Positions 35,141 to 47,010 of a stretch of 64,000 nucleotides of DNA are shown here, in pieces. The stretch spans positions 43,774,735 through 43,838,734 of the forward strand of contig NC_091154.1 of assembly GCF_040958095.1 (NCBI RefSeq). Reading direction: 5' to 3'. Below the pieces are notes generated by a model that had not been told where the DNA came from, did not search any database, and was given only the letters and a program-made list of their open reading frames with translations. Position 1 is the first letter of the stretch. Each line of letters starts with the position of its first letter. The translations under genes were made by a program, and so were the position numbers. The DNA is from Procambarus clarkii. Its lineage: Eukaryota; Arthropoda; Malacostraca; Decapoda; Cambaridae.

Positions 35141-38072
35141 CTAAGTGTAGTTACAGGATGAGAGCTCTGCTCGTGGTGTCCCGTCTTCCCAGCACTCTTT
35201 GTCATATAACGCTTTGAAACTACTGACGGTCTTGGCCTCCACCACCTTATCACCTAACTTGTTCCAACCGTCTACCACTCTGTTTGCGAAAGTGAATTTT
35301 CTTATATTTCTTCTGCATCTGTGTTTAGCTAGTTTATATCTATGACCTCTTGTTCTTAAAGTTGCAGGTCTCAGAAAATCTTCCCTATCGATTTTATCAA
35401 TTTCTGTTACTATTTTGTATGTAGTGATCATATCACCTCTTTTTCTTGTCTTCTAGTTTTGGCATATTTAATGCCTCTAACCTCTCCTCGTAGCTCTTGC
35501 ATTTCAGTTCTGGGAGCCACTTAGTAGCATGTCTTTGCACCTTTCCAGTTTGTTGATGTGCTTCTTAAGATATGGGCACCACATATGCTGCATATTCTAG
35601 CTTTGGCCTAACAAAAGTTGTGAACAATTTCTTTACTATATCACCATGTATTTAAAAGCAATTCTGAAGTTAGAAAGCGTGGCATAGGATCCTCGCACAA
35701 TATTCTTTATGTGGTCCTCAGGTGATAGTTTTCTATCTAGAACCACCCCTAGATCTCTTTCTTTATCAGAATTCTTTAAAGATTTCTCACATAATATATA
35801 GGTTGTGTGGGGTCTATGTTCTCCTATTCCACATTCCATAGCATGGCATTTATTAACATTAAATTCCATTTGCCAAGTGGGGCTCCATATACTTATTTTG
35901 TCCAGGTCATCTTGAAGAGCATGACAATCATATAAGTTTCTTATCCTTCCTATTATCTTAGCATCATCAGCTAACATGTTCATATAATTCTGTATACCAA
36001 CTGGTAGATCATTTATGTAGACAATAAACATCACTGGTGCAAGAACTGAGCCCTGTGGTACTCGAATTGTGACATTTCTCCAGTCCGATACATTACCTCT
36101 GATTACTGCCCTCATTTTTCTATCAGTCAGAAAAATTTTCATCCATTTTAAAAGCTTACCTGTCACCCCTCCAATATTTTCCAATTTCCAGAACAACCTC
36201 TTATGTGGAACTCTGTCGAAAGCCTTTTTTAGGTCCAGATAGAGACAGTCAACCCAACCATCTCTTTCCTGTAATATCTCTGTGGCTCGATCATAGAAAT
36301 TGAGTAAATTCGATACACAGGATCTTCCAGATCGAAAACCATACTGTCTGTCTGATATTATATCATCTCTCTCCAGGTGTTCTACCCATTTAGTTTTGAA
36401 TAGTTTTTCCAATACTTTCACTATTACACTTGTCAATGATACAGGTCTATAATTGAGGGGGTCTTCCCTGCTGCCACTTTTGTAGATTGGAACTATGTTA
36501 GCCTGTTTCCACACGTCTGCTACGATTCCTGTACACAGAGATGCCTGAAAGATCTGGTGAAGTGGAATGCTGAGCTCAGGTGTACATTCTCTCAGAACCC
36601 ATGGTGAAACTCCATCTGGGCCAGCTGCTTTGTTCTTACTGAGCTCCTTTAGCATATTTTCCACTTCATCTCTAGACACCTCTATCCGCTCTATGTTGTT
36701 CTCTGGGATTCTTATTGTGTCTGGTTCTCTGAAGATTTCATTTTGTACAAACACACTTTGGAACTTTTTATTTAATGTTTCACACATTTCCTTTTCATTT
36801 TCCGTGAATCTCTTTCCCATTTTCAACCTCTGGATATTATCCTTTACCTGCTATTTGTTGTTTATGAATTTGTAGAATAGGCCCGGTTCTGTTTTACATT
36901 TATCCACTATCCCTTTTTCAAAATTTCTTTCAAACCTCTCTCCTTACTGTCGTATAGTTATTTCTCGCATCTTCGTATCGCTGGTATGTTTGGGGGTTTG
37001 GCCTCTTCCTATACTGATTCCATTTTTGTGTCTTTTGGTCTCTGGCCCTCTCACAATTTCTGTTGAACCATTCCTGTTTTCTGGCCCTGCATCTCTGTTT
37101 TGGTATGAATGTGTGTGTGCCTTCCTCGTATATTTTAAAAAAATTGGCATACATTTCATTTACTTCCCTGCCTAGGAACAAGTCTGTCCAATTACACTCA
37201 TTAAAAAAATTTCGAAGTTCCCCATAGTGACCACTCCTTAAATCGAGTTTATCAACTGTTTCAATGTCCCCATTTTCTTCTAGATGATATCCTAAAGCAT
37301 AATCAATGTCTAACAGGACGTGATCACTCTTTCCCAAGGGAAGAAGGTACTGGATGTCAAATATCTCTTCTTCTTTCCTGGTGAATACTAGATCCAGTAC
37401 TGATGGTACATCTCCTTCCCTCATTCTTGTGGCCTGCTTTGTGTGTTGATACAAGAATGTCTCCAGAATGAGGTTCACAAATCTGCATGTCCAAAAGTCC
37501 TCCGTTCTTGCTTCATAGGCCTCCCAGTCTATTGCTTTAAAGTTGAAGTCCCCCAGTATCAACAGTCGTGATTTATCCTTATCTGCTTGTACAATAATAT
37601 CTCTCATGACCATTATGAGACCCTCTCGTTTGTCATCCAGTTCTTCCTTTGTCCATGTGTTGCTTGCTGGTGGGCTGTAGGCATTTAAAATTATCAGCTT
37701 ATCATCCTAATTCCAGATATGCAATGCCATTATGTCAATATCTCGAGGGTTTTCAAATATTAACTCTCTTACCTTCAGATGTTTTTTCACCAGTACAGCC
37801 ACTCCTCCTCCCTTCCTAGTTTTCCTGTCACGTCTCCAAACTGAATAGCCTCTTGGGAATATGACTTCATTTATTATATTTCCTTCAAGTTTCATCTCTG
37901 ATAATGTGACAATATCTGGGACCCTAAGCTGGATCATATCTTGCAACTCCAAAGTTTTTGACCTCACTCCATCTATGTTGGCATATACAATTTTCAGGAA
38001 CATCTTCCTATTCCCTTTGCTCTTTACTTCCCCTTCCACTACTGATCTTGTTGCTTTGTTTTTATGTAACAT
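35141..38072 (-). pseudogene. LINE copy 1 ORF2: endonuclease and reverse transcriptase, broken
   Basis: The APE-type endonuclease starts MLHKNKATRSVVEG with FLKIVYANIDGVRSK. A stop at 37707-37709 replaces Gln in WNQDDKL, after which the frame goes on with LLILGDFNFKAIDWE and SDHVLLDIDY. A frameshift near 36900 precedes the RT: KAAGPDGVSPWVLREC, PIYKSGSREDPLNYRPVSLT, YLDLKKAFDRVPHKRLFW, VPQGSVLAPVMFIVYIN. The catalytic site reads NMLADDAKII where the other copies have FADD. Another break lies near 35640. The C-terminal part ends at 35141 with KECWEDGTPRAELSSC. Resembles the CR1/L2 group. Confidence 0.85.
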
Positions 38073-38877
38073 TTCACAAGCTTTCCCGTCTCTGTCACTT
38101 TGTAGAAAAAAAAAATTTTGTTTTCTTCATTTCTCTCTCCATTTAAACGTTTTGCCTCAATAAGGTTCATTTTCAGCTTTTCTCTGTCTTCCTTGGATAG
38201 GTCTTGTCTTATTGACGAAAGTTTGCCAACCTCATCACTCTGCAATTTCTTGGCATTTCTAAGCACTTTCATCATGTTTTTCACTCCATTAAACGTCACC
38301 TTTAAGGGGTGGTTCTTGTCTTTCTCATATTTTCCTATTCTTCTAAAATCACTGACATTTTCCTTTGAGCCTTCTCCTAAACCTACTAGTTTCTCTATGA
38401 TTTTCACCTCTTCTGTTGCTCGGTCCACCCCTAGATGAAATTTCCTTCTCTAAACATCCAAAAATTATTATGGACTTACTTCTATCTGCAGTGTTTTGTA
38501 CTAATTTACTGTTGGTAACCAGTTCTTTCCTAATTGCTTGCCTAATTTCTGCTTCTTGTTGGTCATTTCTGGTTTTGACTTCCGAACACACTTCTTTGAT
38601 AGTCTCTTTCTCTTTTACAACTTGAGCATATGTCGCTTTTATTTCTTCTTTATACTTTTCTAGTTCTTTATTCATCTCCTCTATGTGAGTTGTCAGTGAA
38701 GTTTCTAGTTGGAGATCCTTGCCTAACTCTATATTAGCCCTCAGGCTACCTTGGAGTTGTTCACCATATGAGTCTATTTTCTTGTTTATTTCTTCAAAGT
38801 CACCACACTTCACTTTCCACACCTCATTTTCTTTCACTAGTTCCTTGATTTGCTCCTCCTGATTTGTTACCTTTTGT
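38039..38877 (-). pseudogene. LINE copy 1 ORF1 fragment (coiled-coil type)
   Basis: Two overlapping frames (38837-38349 and 38428-38039) with a break near 38420. The sequence is rich in Lys/Glu with a coiled-coil look (EEMNKELEKYKEEIKATYAQ), followed by RSKSIIIFGCLEKEISSR and a basic region (RNAKKLQSDEVGK). It matches ORF1 of LINE copy 2. ORF1 proteins of such LINEs bind RNA. ORF2 starts 34 nt inside its end. Confidence 0.75.
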
Positions 38878-38994
38878 GTGTGTGTGTGTGTGTGTAATTA
38901 CCTAAGTGTAGTTACAGGATGAGAGCTACGCTCATGGTGTCCCGTATTCCCAGCACTGGACAGTGTGTGTGTGTGTGTAATTACCTAAGTGATT
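38878..38994 (-). repeat. LINE 3'-end scraps and (TG)n between copies 1 and 2
   Basis: A (TG)n run, then a ~65-bp piece of the same LINE 3' end (TTACAGGATGAGAGCTACGC, 38913-38932), then another (TG)n run and two tail units ATTACCTAAGTG. This looks like repeated insertion into the tail. Confidence 0.75.
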
Positions 38995-39020
38995 ACCTAA
39001 GTGTAGTTTCAGGATGAGAG

Positions 39021-41932
39021 CTACGCTCGTGGTGTCCCGTCTTCCCAGCACTCTTTGTCATATAACGCTTTGACACTACTGACGGTCTTGGCCTCCACCA
39101 CCTTCTCCCCTAACTTGTTCCAACCGTCTACCACTCTGTTTGCGAAAGTGAATTTTCTTATATTTCTTCGGCATCTGTGTTTAGCTAGTTTATATCTATG
39201 ACCTCTTGTTCTTAAAGTTCCAGGTCTCAGGAAATCTTCCCTATCGATTTTATCAATTAATGTTACTATTTTGTATGTAGTGATGATATCACCTCTTTTT
39301 CTTCTGTCTTCTAGTTTTGGCACATTTAATGCCTCTAACCTCTCCTCGTAGCTCTTGCCCTTCAGTTCTGGGAGCCACTTAGTAGCATGTCTTTGTATCT
39401 CTTCCAGTTTGTTGATGTGCTTTTTAAAATATGGGCACCACACAACTGCTGCATATTCTAGCTTTGGCCTAACAAAAGTCGTGAACAATTTCTTTAATAT
39501 ATCGCCATCCATGTATTTAAAAGCAATTCTGAAGTTAGAAAGTGTGGCATAGGCTCCTCGCACAATATTCTTTATGTGGTCCTCAGGTGATAGTTTTCTA
39601 TCTAGAACCACCCCTAAATCTCTTTCTTTATCAGAATTCTTTAAAGATTTTTCACATAATATATAGGTTGTGTGGGGTCTATGTTCTCCTATTCCACATG
39701 CCATAACATGGAATTTATTAACATTAAATTCCATTTGCCAAGTGGCGCTCCATGTACTTATTTTGTCCAGGTCTTCTTGAAGGGCATGACAATCATCTAA
39801 GTTTCTTATCCTTCCTATTATCTTAGCATCATCAGCAAACATGTTCATATAATTCTGTATATCAACTGGTAGATCATTTATGTAGACAATAAACATCACT
39901 GGTGCAAGAACTGAACCCTGTGGTACTCCATTTGTGACATTTCTCCAGTCCGAAACATTGCCTCTGATCACAGCCCTCATTTTTCTATCAGTCAGAAAAT
40001 TTTTCATCCATGTTAGAAGCGTACCTGTCACTCCTCCAATATTTTCCAGTTTCCAGAACAACCTCTTATGTGGAACTCTGTCGAAAGCCTTTTTTAGGTC
40101 CAAATAGATGCAGTCAACCCAACCATCTCTTTCCTGTAATATCTCTGTTGCTCGATCATAGAAACTGAGTAAATTCGATACACAGGATCTTCCAGATCGA
40201 AAACCATACTGTCTGTCTGATATTATATCATTTCTCTCCAGGTGTTCTACCCATTTAGATTTAATTATTTTTTCCAATATTTTGACTATTACACTTGTCA
40301 ATGATACCGGTCTATAATTAAGGGGGTCTTCCCTGCTTCCACTTTTGTAGATTGGAACTATGTTAGCCTTTTTCCACACATCAGCTACAACTCCTATAAA
40401 CAGGGATGCCTGAAAAATCAGTTGAAGAGGAATGCTGAGCTCAGGTGCACATTCTCTCAGAACCCATGGTGAAACTCCATCTGGACCAACTGCTTTGTTC
40501 TTATTTAGCTCCTTGAGCATTTTTTCCACTTCGTCTCTAGACACCTCTATGTGCTCTATGTTGTTCTCTGGAATTCTTATTGTATCTGGTTCCCTGAAGA
40601 TTTCATTTTGTACAAACACACTTTGGAACTTTTCGTTTAATGTTTCACACATTTCATTTTCATTTTCTGTGAATCTATTTCCCATTTTCAACCTCTGAAT
40701 ATTATCCTTTACCTGCAATTTGTTGTTTATGAATTTATAGAATAGACCTGGTTCTGTTTTACATTTGTCTGCAATCCCTTTTTCAAAATATCTTTCTGCC
40801 TCTCCAATCACTGCCGTGTAGTTGTTTCTCGCATCTTTGTATCGCTGGTATGTTTGGGGGTTTGGCCTCTTCCTGTATTGATTCCATTTTTGTGTCTTTT
40901 GGTCTCTGGCCCTCTCGCAATTTCTGTTGAACCAATCCTGTTTCCTAGTTCTGCATCTCTGTTTTGGTATAAATTTTTTTGTGCCTTTATCATATATTTC
41001 ACAAAACTTGACATACATCTCATTCACTTCCTTGCCTAGCAACAAGTCTGTCCAATTATACTCACTAAAAATTTTTCTAAGGTTGCCATAATGTCCTCTC
41101 CTAAAGTCAGGTTTTTCAATTTCATCAACTATCATATTTTCTTCCAGATTATAACCCATTGTATACTTTATTCCCAAAAAGACATGGTCACTTTTACCTT
41201 AGGGAGGAAGGTACTGAATGTCAAATATTTCTTCCTCCTTCCTGGTAAATATCAAATCTAGCATGGAGGGAACGTCCCCTTCCCTCATCCTCGTAGCTTG
41301 TTTAACATGTTGATACAAGAATGTTTCCAGGATGAAGTCTACAAATTTACAGGTCCAAAAATCTTCTGTTTTAACTTCATATGCTTCCCAGTCTATGGAT
41401 TTCAAGTTGAAGTTGCCGACTATCAACAGTCGTGAACTATCGTTATCCGCTCTCACTATGATCTCTCTCATTATTGTTATAAGACCTTCTCGTTTACTAT
41501 CTAGCTCCTCCTTTGACCATGTACTGCTTGGCGGTGGACTATATGCATTTATGATTATTAGTTTATCATCCTCATGGCAGATCTCTAGTGCTATTATGTC
41601 AACTTCTTGTCGATTGGCGTCATTATTTCCTTCACCTTTAGGTGTTCTTTCACCAGCACAGCAACGCCACCGCCTTTCCTAATTTTTCTGTCCCGTCTCC
41701 AAATTGAGTAGCCCCTTGGGAATATGACCTTATTTAAAATAACATCAAGTTTTGTCTCCGTGAGTGCAACAATGTCTGGTGTCTGCAGCTGTATTACATC
41801 ACTTAACTCCAATATCTTTGATCCTACTCCATCTATGTTGGTGTATGCAATCTTCAGGAACTTGTTCCCCCTATTCTTATTTTTCAGTCCCCCTCTCTCT
41901 AATGATTTTGTTGGTTTGCCTTTATGTACCAC
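39021..41932 (-). pseudogene. LINE copy 2 ORF2: endonuclease and reverse transcriptase, broken
   Basis: The endonuclease begins at 41932 (FLKIAYTNIDGVGSK, IVALTETKLD). Frame breaks lie near 41590 and 41185. The frame 41177-39021 is open for 718 codons. It contains KAVGPDGVSPWVLREC, PIYKSGSREDPLNYRPVSLT, YLDLKKAFDRVPHKRLFW, the catalytic NMFADDAKII and DLGVVLDRKLSPEDHI, and ends KECWEDGTPRA. The RT half looks intact; the endonuclease half is not. Confidence 0.87.
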
Positions 41933-42918
41933 TTTACTGGTCTGCCTACCCCTATCACTTTGTAGAAAAAAGAATTGATTTCTTCTTCATTCCTGCTCTC
42001 ATTTAAACATTTTGCCTCGGCGAGGTTTAGTTGCAGCTTCTCTCTATCTTCTTTTGAAAGATCTCGTCTTAACGACCACACTTTCCCATCCTCATCACTT
42101 TGTAATTTTCTAGCATTCCTTAGTACTTCTTCCATCTGTTTGGCACCATTTAGGGTGATCCTCAAAGGTCAATCTTTCACTTTTATATATCTGCCTATTC
42201 TCCTGTAGTCGCACACATTCTCTACGGTTGTAAGACCTTCCACGAGGCCGACAATTTTATCTCATACTTTTGCTTCTTCTACAGCTCTTTCTGACCTAGA
42301 TGTTATCTCCTTTTCTTTGCAGCCAAAAATTATCAGGGACTTACTCCGTTCAACTGTGTTTTGCACCAACTTCAGGTTAGATGCCAATTCTTTTCTCACT
42401 TCCCGCCTAATGTTTGTTTTATCTTGGTTGCTGCAGTGTTTGGCTTCCTTTACTGCTTCTTCAATTTTTTCCTTCTCCTTGGCCACTTGTACATAGGTGA
42501 GTTGCATATCTTTCTTGCACTGTTCTATTCCCTGTGTAACTTCCTCCATCTGTGCTGACAAAAGCTGTTTCTCCTGTTGAATTTCCTTGCCTAACCTATT
42601 GTAGTCACTTATGTTTAAATTTACTTTAACTTCTTCCAAAGCTATTTTTAAGAGTTTATTTTCTTCTTCCATGGCTTTGCAATTTGTTTCCAATTGATTC
42701 TTATCCTTGCGCAAGTCTTTCACTAAACCCTCAAGACATACAATTTTGCTATTTAAATGGTCATTACTTTCTTTAAATTTACTAATTATTTCTGCATGAG
42801 AGGTCACTATATTATCTAATTTTACCAACTTGTTGTATAGACTGGTTATATCAATGCTTTCTTCACTGAATCCAGCAAAATCAAACTCTGTTTTGTATTT
42901 CCTCTTGCCGGCAGCCAT
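41899..42918 (-). pseudogene. LINE copy 2 ORF1 (coiled-coil RNA-binding type), broken
   Basis: The ATG at 42918 sits in AAGATGGCTGCC and gives MAAGKRKYKTEFDFAGFSEE. A long predicted coiled coil follows (YNKLVKLDNIVTSHAEIISK to KEKIEEAVKEAKH), then a basic stretch and RSKSLIIFGCKEKEITSR. In-frame breaks lie near 42262 and 42165. The end at 41899 overlaps the ORF2 start at 41932 by 34 nt. No zinc knuckle was seen. Confidence 0.78.
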
Positions 42919-43151
42919 CTTGAATGTTCTTCTCTGCACTGGAAACACTAGGGCAACTTTTTCTCATCCAATTTTTCACTTCACTTGGCACATTCCTGTT
43001 AACTCACCTATGTTTCAAAAGCCCTATACCTTTATGTTCTCTGGGACACCACTCACTATCATCATCCTGTACTACAATACTTAGGATTGTTGAAATATGC
43101 TGGATCTCCTCTTGTCTGCCTTTTGGGAAAGAACTTAGGATAAGAACATCA

Positions 43152-43166
43152 TGTGTGTGTGTGTGT

Positions 43167-43251
<85 letters not shown>
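43152..43251. repeat. (TG)n then (TA)n array
   Basis: A short (TG)n run followed by ~80 bp of TA repeats, the left flank of MITE copy T3. Confidence 0.93.
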
Positions 43252-43254
<3 letters not shown>

Positions 43255-43643
43255 GTACCTAGTAGCCAGAACGCACTTCTCAGCCTACTATACAAGGGCC
43301 AATTTGCCTAATAAGCCAAGTTTTCATGAATTATTTGTTTTTCGGCTACCTAACCTACCTAACCTAACCTAACCTAACATTTTTGGCTACCTAACCTAAC
43401 CTAACCTATAAAGATAGGTTAGGTTAGGTTAGGTTGGGTTGGTTAGGTTCGGTCATATATCTACGTTAATTTTTACTCCAATAAAAAAAAATTGACCTCA
43501 TACATAATGAAATGGGTAGCTTTATCATTTCATGAGAAAAAAATTAGAGAAAATATATTTTTTCAGGAAAACTTGGCTTATTAGGCAAATCGGGCCTTGA
43601 ATAGTAGGCCGAGAAGTGCGTTCTGGCTACTAGGTACGACATA
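43249..43643. mobile_element. Telomere-like MITE, copy T3
   Basis: Tips ATGTCGTACCTAGTAGCCAG and, right, CTACTAGGTACGACAT. The inner CCTAA block is followed by a TTAGG block. (TA)n lies on both sides. No coding. Confidence 0.82.
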
Positions 43644-43685
43644 TATATATATATATATAAATATACATACATACAAACATATATA

Positions 43686-44605
43686 CAGTGGCACCTCAAT
43701 ATACAAGTGCCGATACTTACGATAATTTCGAGTTACGATGTAAATTTCATCGAAAAATGCGACTCGACATCCGATATTTGTTGGTACGCGTTCGGGTTGA
43801 CCGAGCGCATGGTTCCCGATCACGCGGCCGACCTGCCTCAGTTTACTACAGCTGCCCACTTAGCGACGATCGCGCCTATAAGAAATTCCGCTTTTGTGGT
43901 GATTTTTTGCATTTTGAACATTAAAGTAATTATTATATATCATGCCATGAGTGATATATAAGTGAAAGTCAGTGGTAAGGCTCAACATATGAAAACCCAT
44001 GTAAGGATGACCATAAAGCAGGAAACAAGAGTACAGAATGTCTCTTCTTCAACAATTAAGAAAATGTGTGCAGCATGGGAAGAATTGCAAACCATTGCTG
44101 AAACGACTCACCCAAATCAAGCTGCAGTAGGTCGTTGCCTTAACCTATTCAATGACACTGTGATGCATCATTAAAGACAAATGTTAAAATGAAGGGAAAA
44201 TCAAATATCTCTTGACAAATTTGTAGTGAGACAAACAAGCACTGAACCACAACCAGTTCCTAGTGGTATTCAGGCAAAACGTAGGAGAGAGAGAGGGTAC
44301 CCCAGAGAAAACATCACTGCCTGATGTGATAATGGAAGGGGACTTCCCTTCCAAACAGTAACAACTCTCCTTCTCCCCCGTCATCACCATCAAGAGCCCT
44401 CCATAAAGGTAAGAGAAACTTTGGTACTGTATTGTAGTTAGAAAAAAAAAAACATTGTATTCAATATAAAATGTATTTGTATGTTAATATTTTGGAGGGT
44501 GGGGAATGGATTAATCTAATTCCCTTTATTTCTTATGGGAAAAATCGCTTCGACGTACGATCCGTCTCTGGGAACAGATTAGCATTGTAAGTCGTGGCCC
44601 CATTG
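43686..44605 (+). mobile_element. Tig-F copy 1: Tigger deletion derivative
   Basis: 920 bp between TA (43684-43685) and TA (44606-44607). Tips are CAGTGGCACCTCAATATACA and, right reverse complement, CAATGGGGCCACGACTTACA, so TIRs are diverged. A short frame at 43962-44174 joins an N-terminal scrap (KVSGKAQHMKTHVRMTIKQE) to the transposase tail (KMCAAWEELQTIAETTHPNQ, then CLNLFNDTVMHH). The catalytic core is deleted. The tail continues after a stop to ~44360. Confidence 0.75.
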
Positions 44606-44623
44606 TATATATACATGTATATA

Positions 44624-46999
44624 CAGTGGAACCTCTATTAACGAGTGGCTCTATTAACGAGTTTTTCCAGTAACGAGCAAGCCACTCGCAGCAAATTTGT
44701 CTCTATTGACGAGCTCGCCTCTATTAAGGAGTGAAAGCACATGGCGCTTCCTAGCGTCTCGCGGGTTCTCGCAAATTTTCGGACGCCTCCGACGCCAGTA
44801 GTGTTGTTGTATCTCACACGACAAGCATCCCTCTGGATTTATTTGCGCTTTTCTCTGTTTTTTTGTGGTTTGGTGACTGCAATTTGTAACGCACGATGTC
44901 GCCAAAGAAGCTGGTTGCTAAAGACAGTGCTGGCAAGGGGAAGAAAGCGACAATTACTGTTGAAGTGAAGAAGGAAATAATAGCAAAGCACGAGCGTGGT
45001 GTGCGTGTGGTTGATCTCGTCAGGGAGTATGGCAGGACTTCATCAACGATTTGTACCATTCTGAAGAGGAAGGAACAATTTAAGACGCTTGAGGTGGCTA
45101 AAGGAGTTACCAAGGTTAACAAGAAACGTCCAAAAATCCTAGAAGAGGTTGAAAAGCTACTGCTAGTCTGGATGAATGAAAGGCAATTGCATGGCGATAG
45201 TGTCTCTGAAGCTCTTGTCTGTGCAAAGGCCAAGAAGCTGTATGTGGACCTTGTCAGGAAGACACCAGGTGCGTCGTCTGAAGAGGAGGAGATATTTAAG
45301 GCAAGCCGTGGATGGTTTGAGAAATTTAGGAAGAGAAGCGGTATCCACAGTGTTGTGCAACATGGGGAGGCTGCCAGCTCTGATAAAGCTGCTGACGAGA
45401 AATTTGTATCAGAGTTCCAGGAATTTGTTGCTGAAAAGGAGTTCTTGCCCCAACAAGTTTTTAATTGTGACGAGACTGGCCTGTTTTGGAAGAAAATGAC
45501 GAAGAGGACCTACATCACACAGGAGGAACAATCTTTGCCTGGCCACAAACCGATGAAGGATCGGCTTACTCTCGTCCTCTGCGCCAATGCAAGTGGCGAT
45601 TGCAAGGTCAAGCCGCTGCTAGTCTACCACTCAGAAAATCCACGCGTGTTCAAGGCATGTAAAGTGTATAAGGCGCAACTGAATGTGATGTGGAGGTCCA
45701 ATAAGAAATCCTGGGTCACGCGGATATTCTTCACTGAATGGATCAATGATGTTTTTGGCCCCTCAGTGAGGAAATATCTTGAAGAGAAACAGTTGCCACT
45801 CAAGGCCTTGCTTGTGCTTGATAATGCTCCTGCACATCCTCCACAGATGCGAGATGAATTGTATCCTGAAAATCAATTCATCACCATCAAGTTCCTTCCT
45901 CCCAATACCACTCCACTCCTCCAACCTATGGACCAGAAAGTCATTGCAAACTTTAAGAAACTCAACATGAAGGCCTTGTTGGAGAGGTGTGTTGATGTGA
46001 CCGACAATACAGGGCTGACCCTCAAAGAATTCTGGAAGAACCACTTCAATATCCTGGGTGCCTTACGTTTGATCGATAAGGCCTGGGAAGGAGTGACAAG
46101 GAGGACCCTTAACTCTGCATGGCGTAACCTGTGGCCTGAGGGTGTCCCTGAGGGAGACTTGGAAGGTTTCGGTCCTGCACCTGCATCTGCATCTTCACCT
46201 GTGGAAGACCCGGAAGTGCATCTAGTGGATGATATTGTTGCTCTGGGGCAAACTTTGGGTCTGGAGTTGGATGCTGCTGATGTGCAGGAGTTAGTGGAGG
46301 AGCACAGTGAGGAACTGACCACTGAGGAACTCCTGGAACTTCAGAAGGAGTTTAATCAAAAGGAGACACAAGAGTTCTCATCAGGGGAGGAGGAGGTACA
46401 GGAGGATGCTGCTGCCTCTTCAAGTGAGATCAGGGAAGTGTTAGGAATGTTTGAAAAGGTGACCGCATTCTTAGAAAAACATCACCCTGATCAAGCAGTG
46501 ACAACCCGATGTGTGAACATGTTTAATGACAATTTACTGTCTCATTTTAGGGACATCCTTAAACAAAGACAAAAGCAATTGTCAATAGAAAAGTTCTTTC
46601 CAAAAGTAGAGAAACGAAGAGCCAGTGATAGTGAACCACAACCCGGTCCCAGTGGGGTGAAAATCCCAAGAAGAGAGAGCCCACCTGACTCAGAGGTGGA
46701 TTCTCCTTCCACACCATAACCCCTCTCCTCCTTCCCACCTACCCGTCTCCCTCAAGCCAGCAACGACTCTTCATAAGGTAAAGTAAATGTTAAAACAGTA
46801 CAACAAAACATTTATAATTACATGTGCAGTATTATATTTACATTAAAAAATGTCATACAAGTATGGATGTTTTTGGGAGTGGAATGGATTAAATTTATTT
46901 CCTTTATTTTAAATGGGGAAATTTGTTTCCAAAGACGAGTTTTCCAGGTAACGAGCTCGGTGCCAGAACGGATTAAACTCGTTAATAGAGGTTCCACTG
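44624..46999 (+). mobile_element. Tig-E1: intact Tigger with perfect TIRs and TA duplication
   Basis: 2376 bp. The left end CAGTGGAACCTCTATTAACG (44624) and the reverse complement of the right end (46999) agree for 23 bp without mismatch. TA lies on both sides (44622-44623 and 47000-47001). Further inside, GTTTTTCCAGTAACGAGC on the left faces GTTTTCCAGGTAACGAGC on the right as imperfect subterminal repeats, possible transposase sites. It encodes one open transposase. Confidence 0.93.
44896..46719 (+). CDS. Tigger-type DDD transposase (Tig-E1), intact
   Basis: 607 residues, starting MSPKKLVAKDSAGKGKKATI. A psq HTH (VEVKKEIIAKHERGVRVVDL ... TSSTICTILKRKEQF) is followed by a CENP-B-type HTH (LLVWMNERQLHGDSVSEAL ... 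ASRGWFEKFRKRSGI). The DDE_1 core has D192 (FNCDETGLFWKKM), D309 (LLVLDNAPAH) and D346 (NTTPLLQPMDQK). A Glu-rich C-terminal region follows, then FLEKHHPDQAVTTRCVNMFN and a Pro/Ser-rich basic end (QPGPSGVKIPRRES). No break. The second copy (55740-58012) is decayed. The gene fills the element and is probably driven by the 270-bp leader, though no promoter is identified. The family resembles the source of vertebrate JRK/TIGD-like proteins; that comparison is from family knowledge. Confidence 0.93.
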   Translation: MSPKKLVAKDSAGKGKKATITVEVKKEIIAKHERGVRVVDLVREYGRTSSTICTILKRKEQFKTLEVAKGVTKVNKKRPKILEEVEKLLLVWMNERQLHGDSVSEALVCAKAKKLYVDLVRKTPGASSEEEEIFKASRGWFEKFRKRSGIHSVVQHGEAASSDKAADEKFVSEFQEFVAEKEFLPQQVFNCDETGLFWKKMTKRTYITQEEQSLPGHKPMKDRLTLVLCANASGDCKVKPLLVYHSENPRVFKACKVYKAQLNVMWRSNKKSWVTRIFFTEWINDVFGPSVRKYLEEKQLPLKALLVLDNAPAHPPQMRDELYPENQFITIKFLPPNTTPLLQPMDQKVIANFKKLNMKALLERCVDVTDNTGLTLKEFWKNHFNILGALRLIDKAWEGVTRRTLNSAWRNLWPEGVPEGDLEGFGPAPASASSPVEDPEVHLVDDIVALGQTLGLELDAADVQELVEEHSEELTTEELLELQKEFNQKETQEFSSGEEEVQEDAAASSSEIREVLGMFEKVTAFLEKHHPDQAVTTRCVNMFNDNLLSHFRDILKQRQKQLSIEKFFPKVEKRRASDSEPQPGPSGVKIPRRESPPDSEVDSPSTP

Positions 47000-47010
47000 T
47001 ATATATATAC

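Larger units (their letters stand above)
35124..38877 (-). mobile_element. LINE copy 1 (APE-type non-LTR), 5' truncated
   Basis: The 3' end lies at 35124-35160. Read on the minus strand it ends CTACACTTAGGTAATTACAC followed by (CA)n. The copy holds most of ORF1 and all of ORF2, both broken, and stops at a (TG)n run at ~38877. Regions outside the ORFs are untranslated. Confidence 0.85.
38995..43150 (-). mobile_element. LINE copy 2, near full length
   Basis: About 4.15 kb. The 3' tail is at 38995 and the probable 5' end near 43150, where (TG)n and (TA)n begin. A leader of ~230 bp precedes ORF1. Both ORFs are present but broken. Confidence 0.8.
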
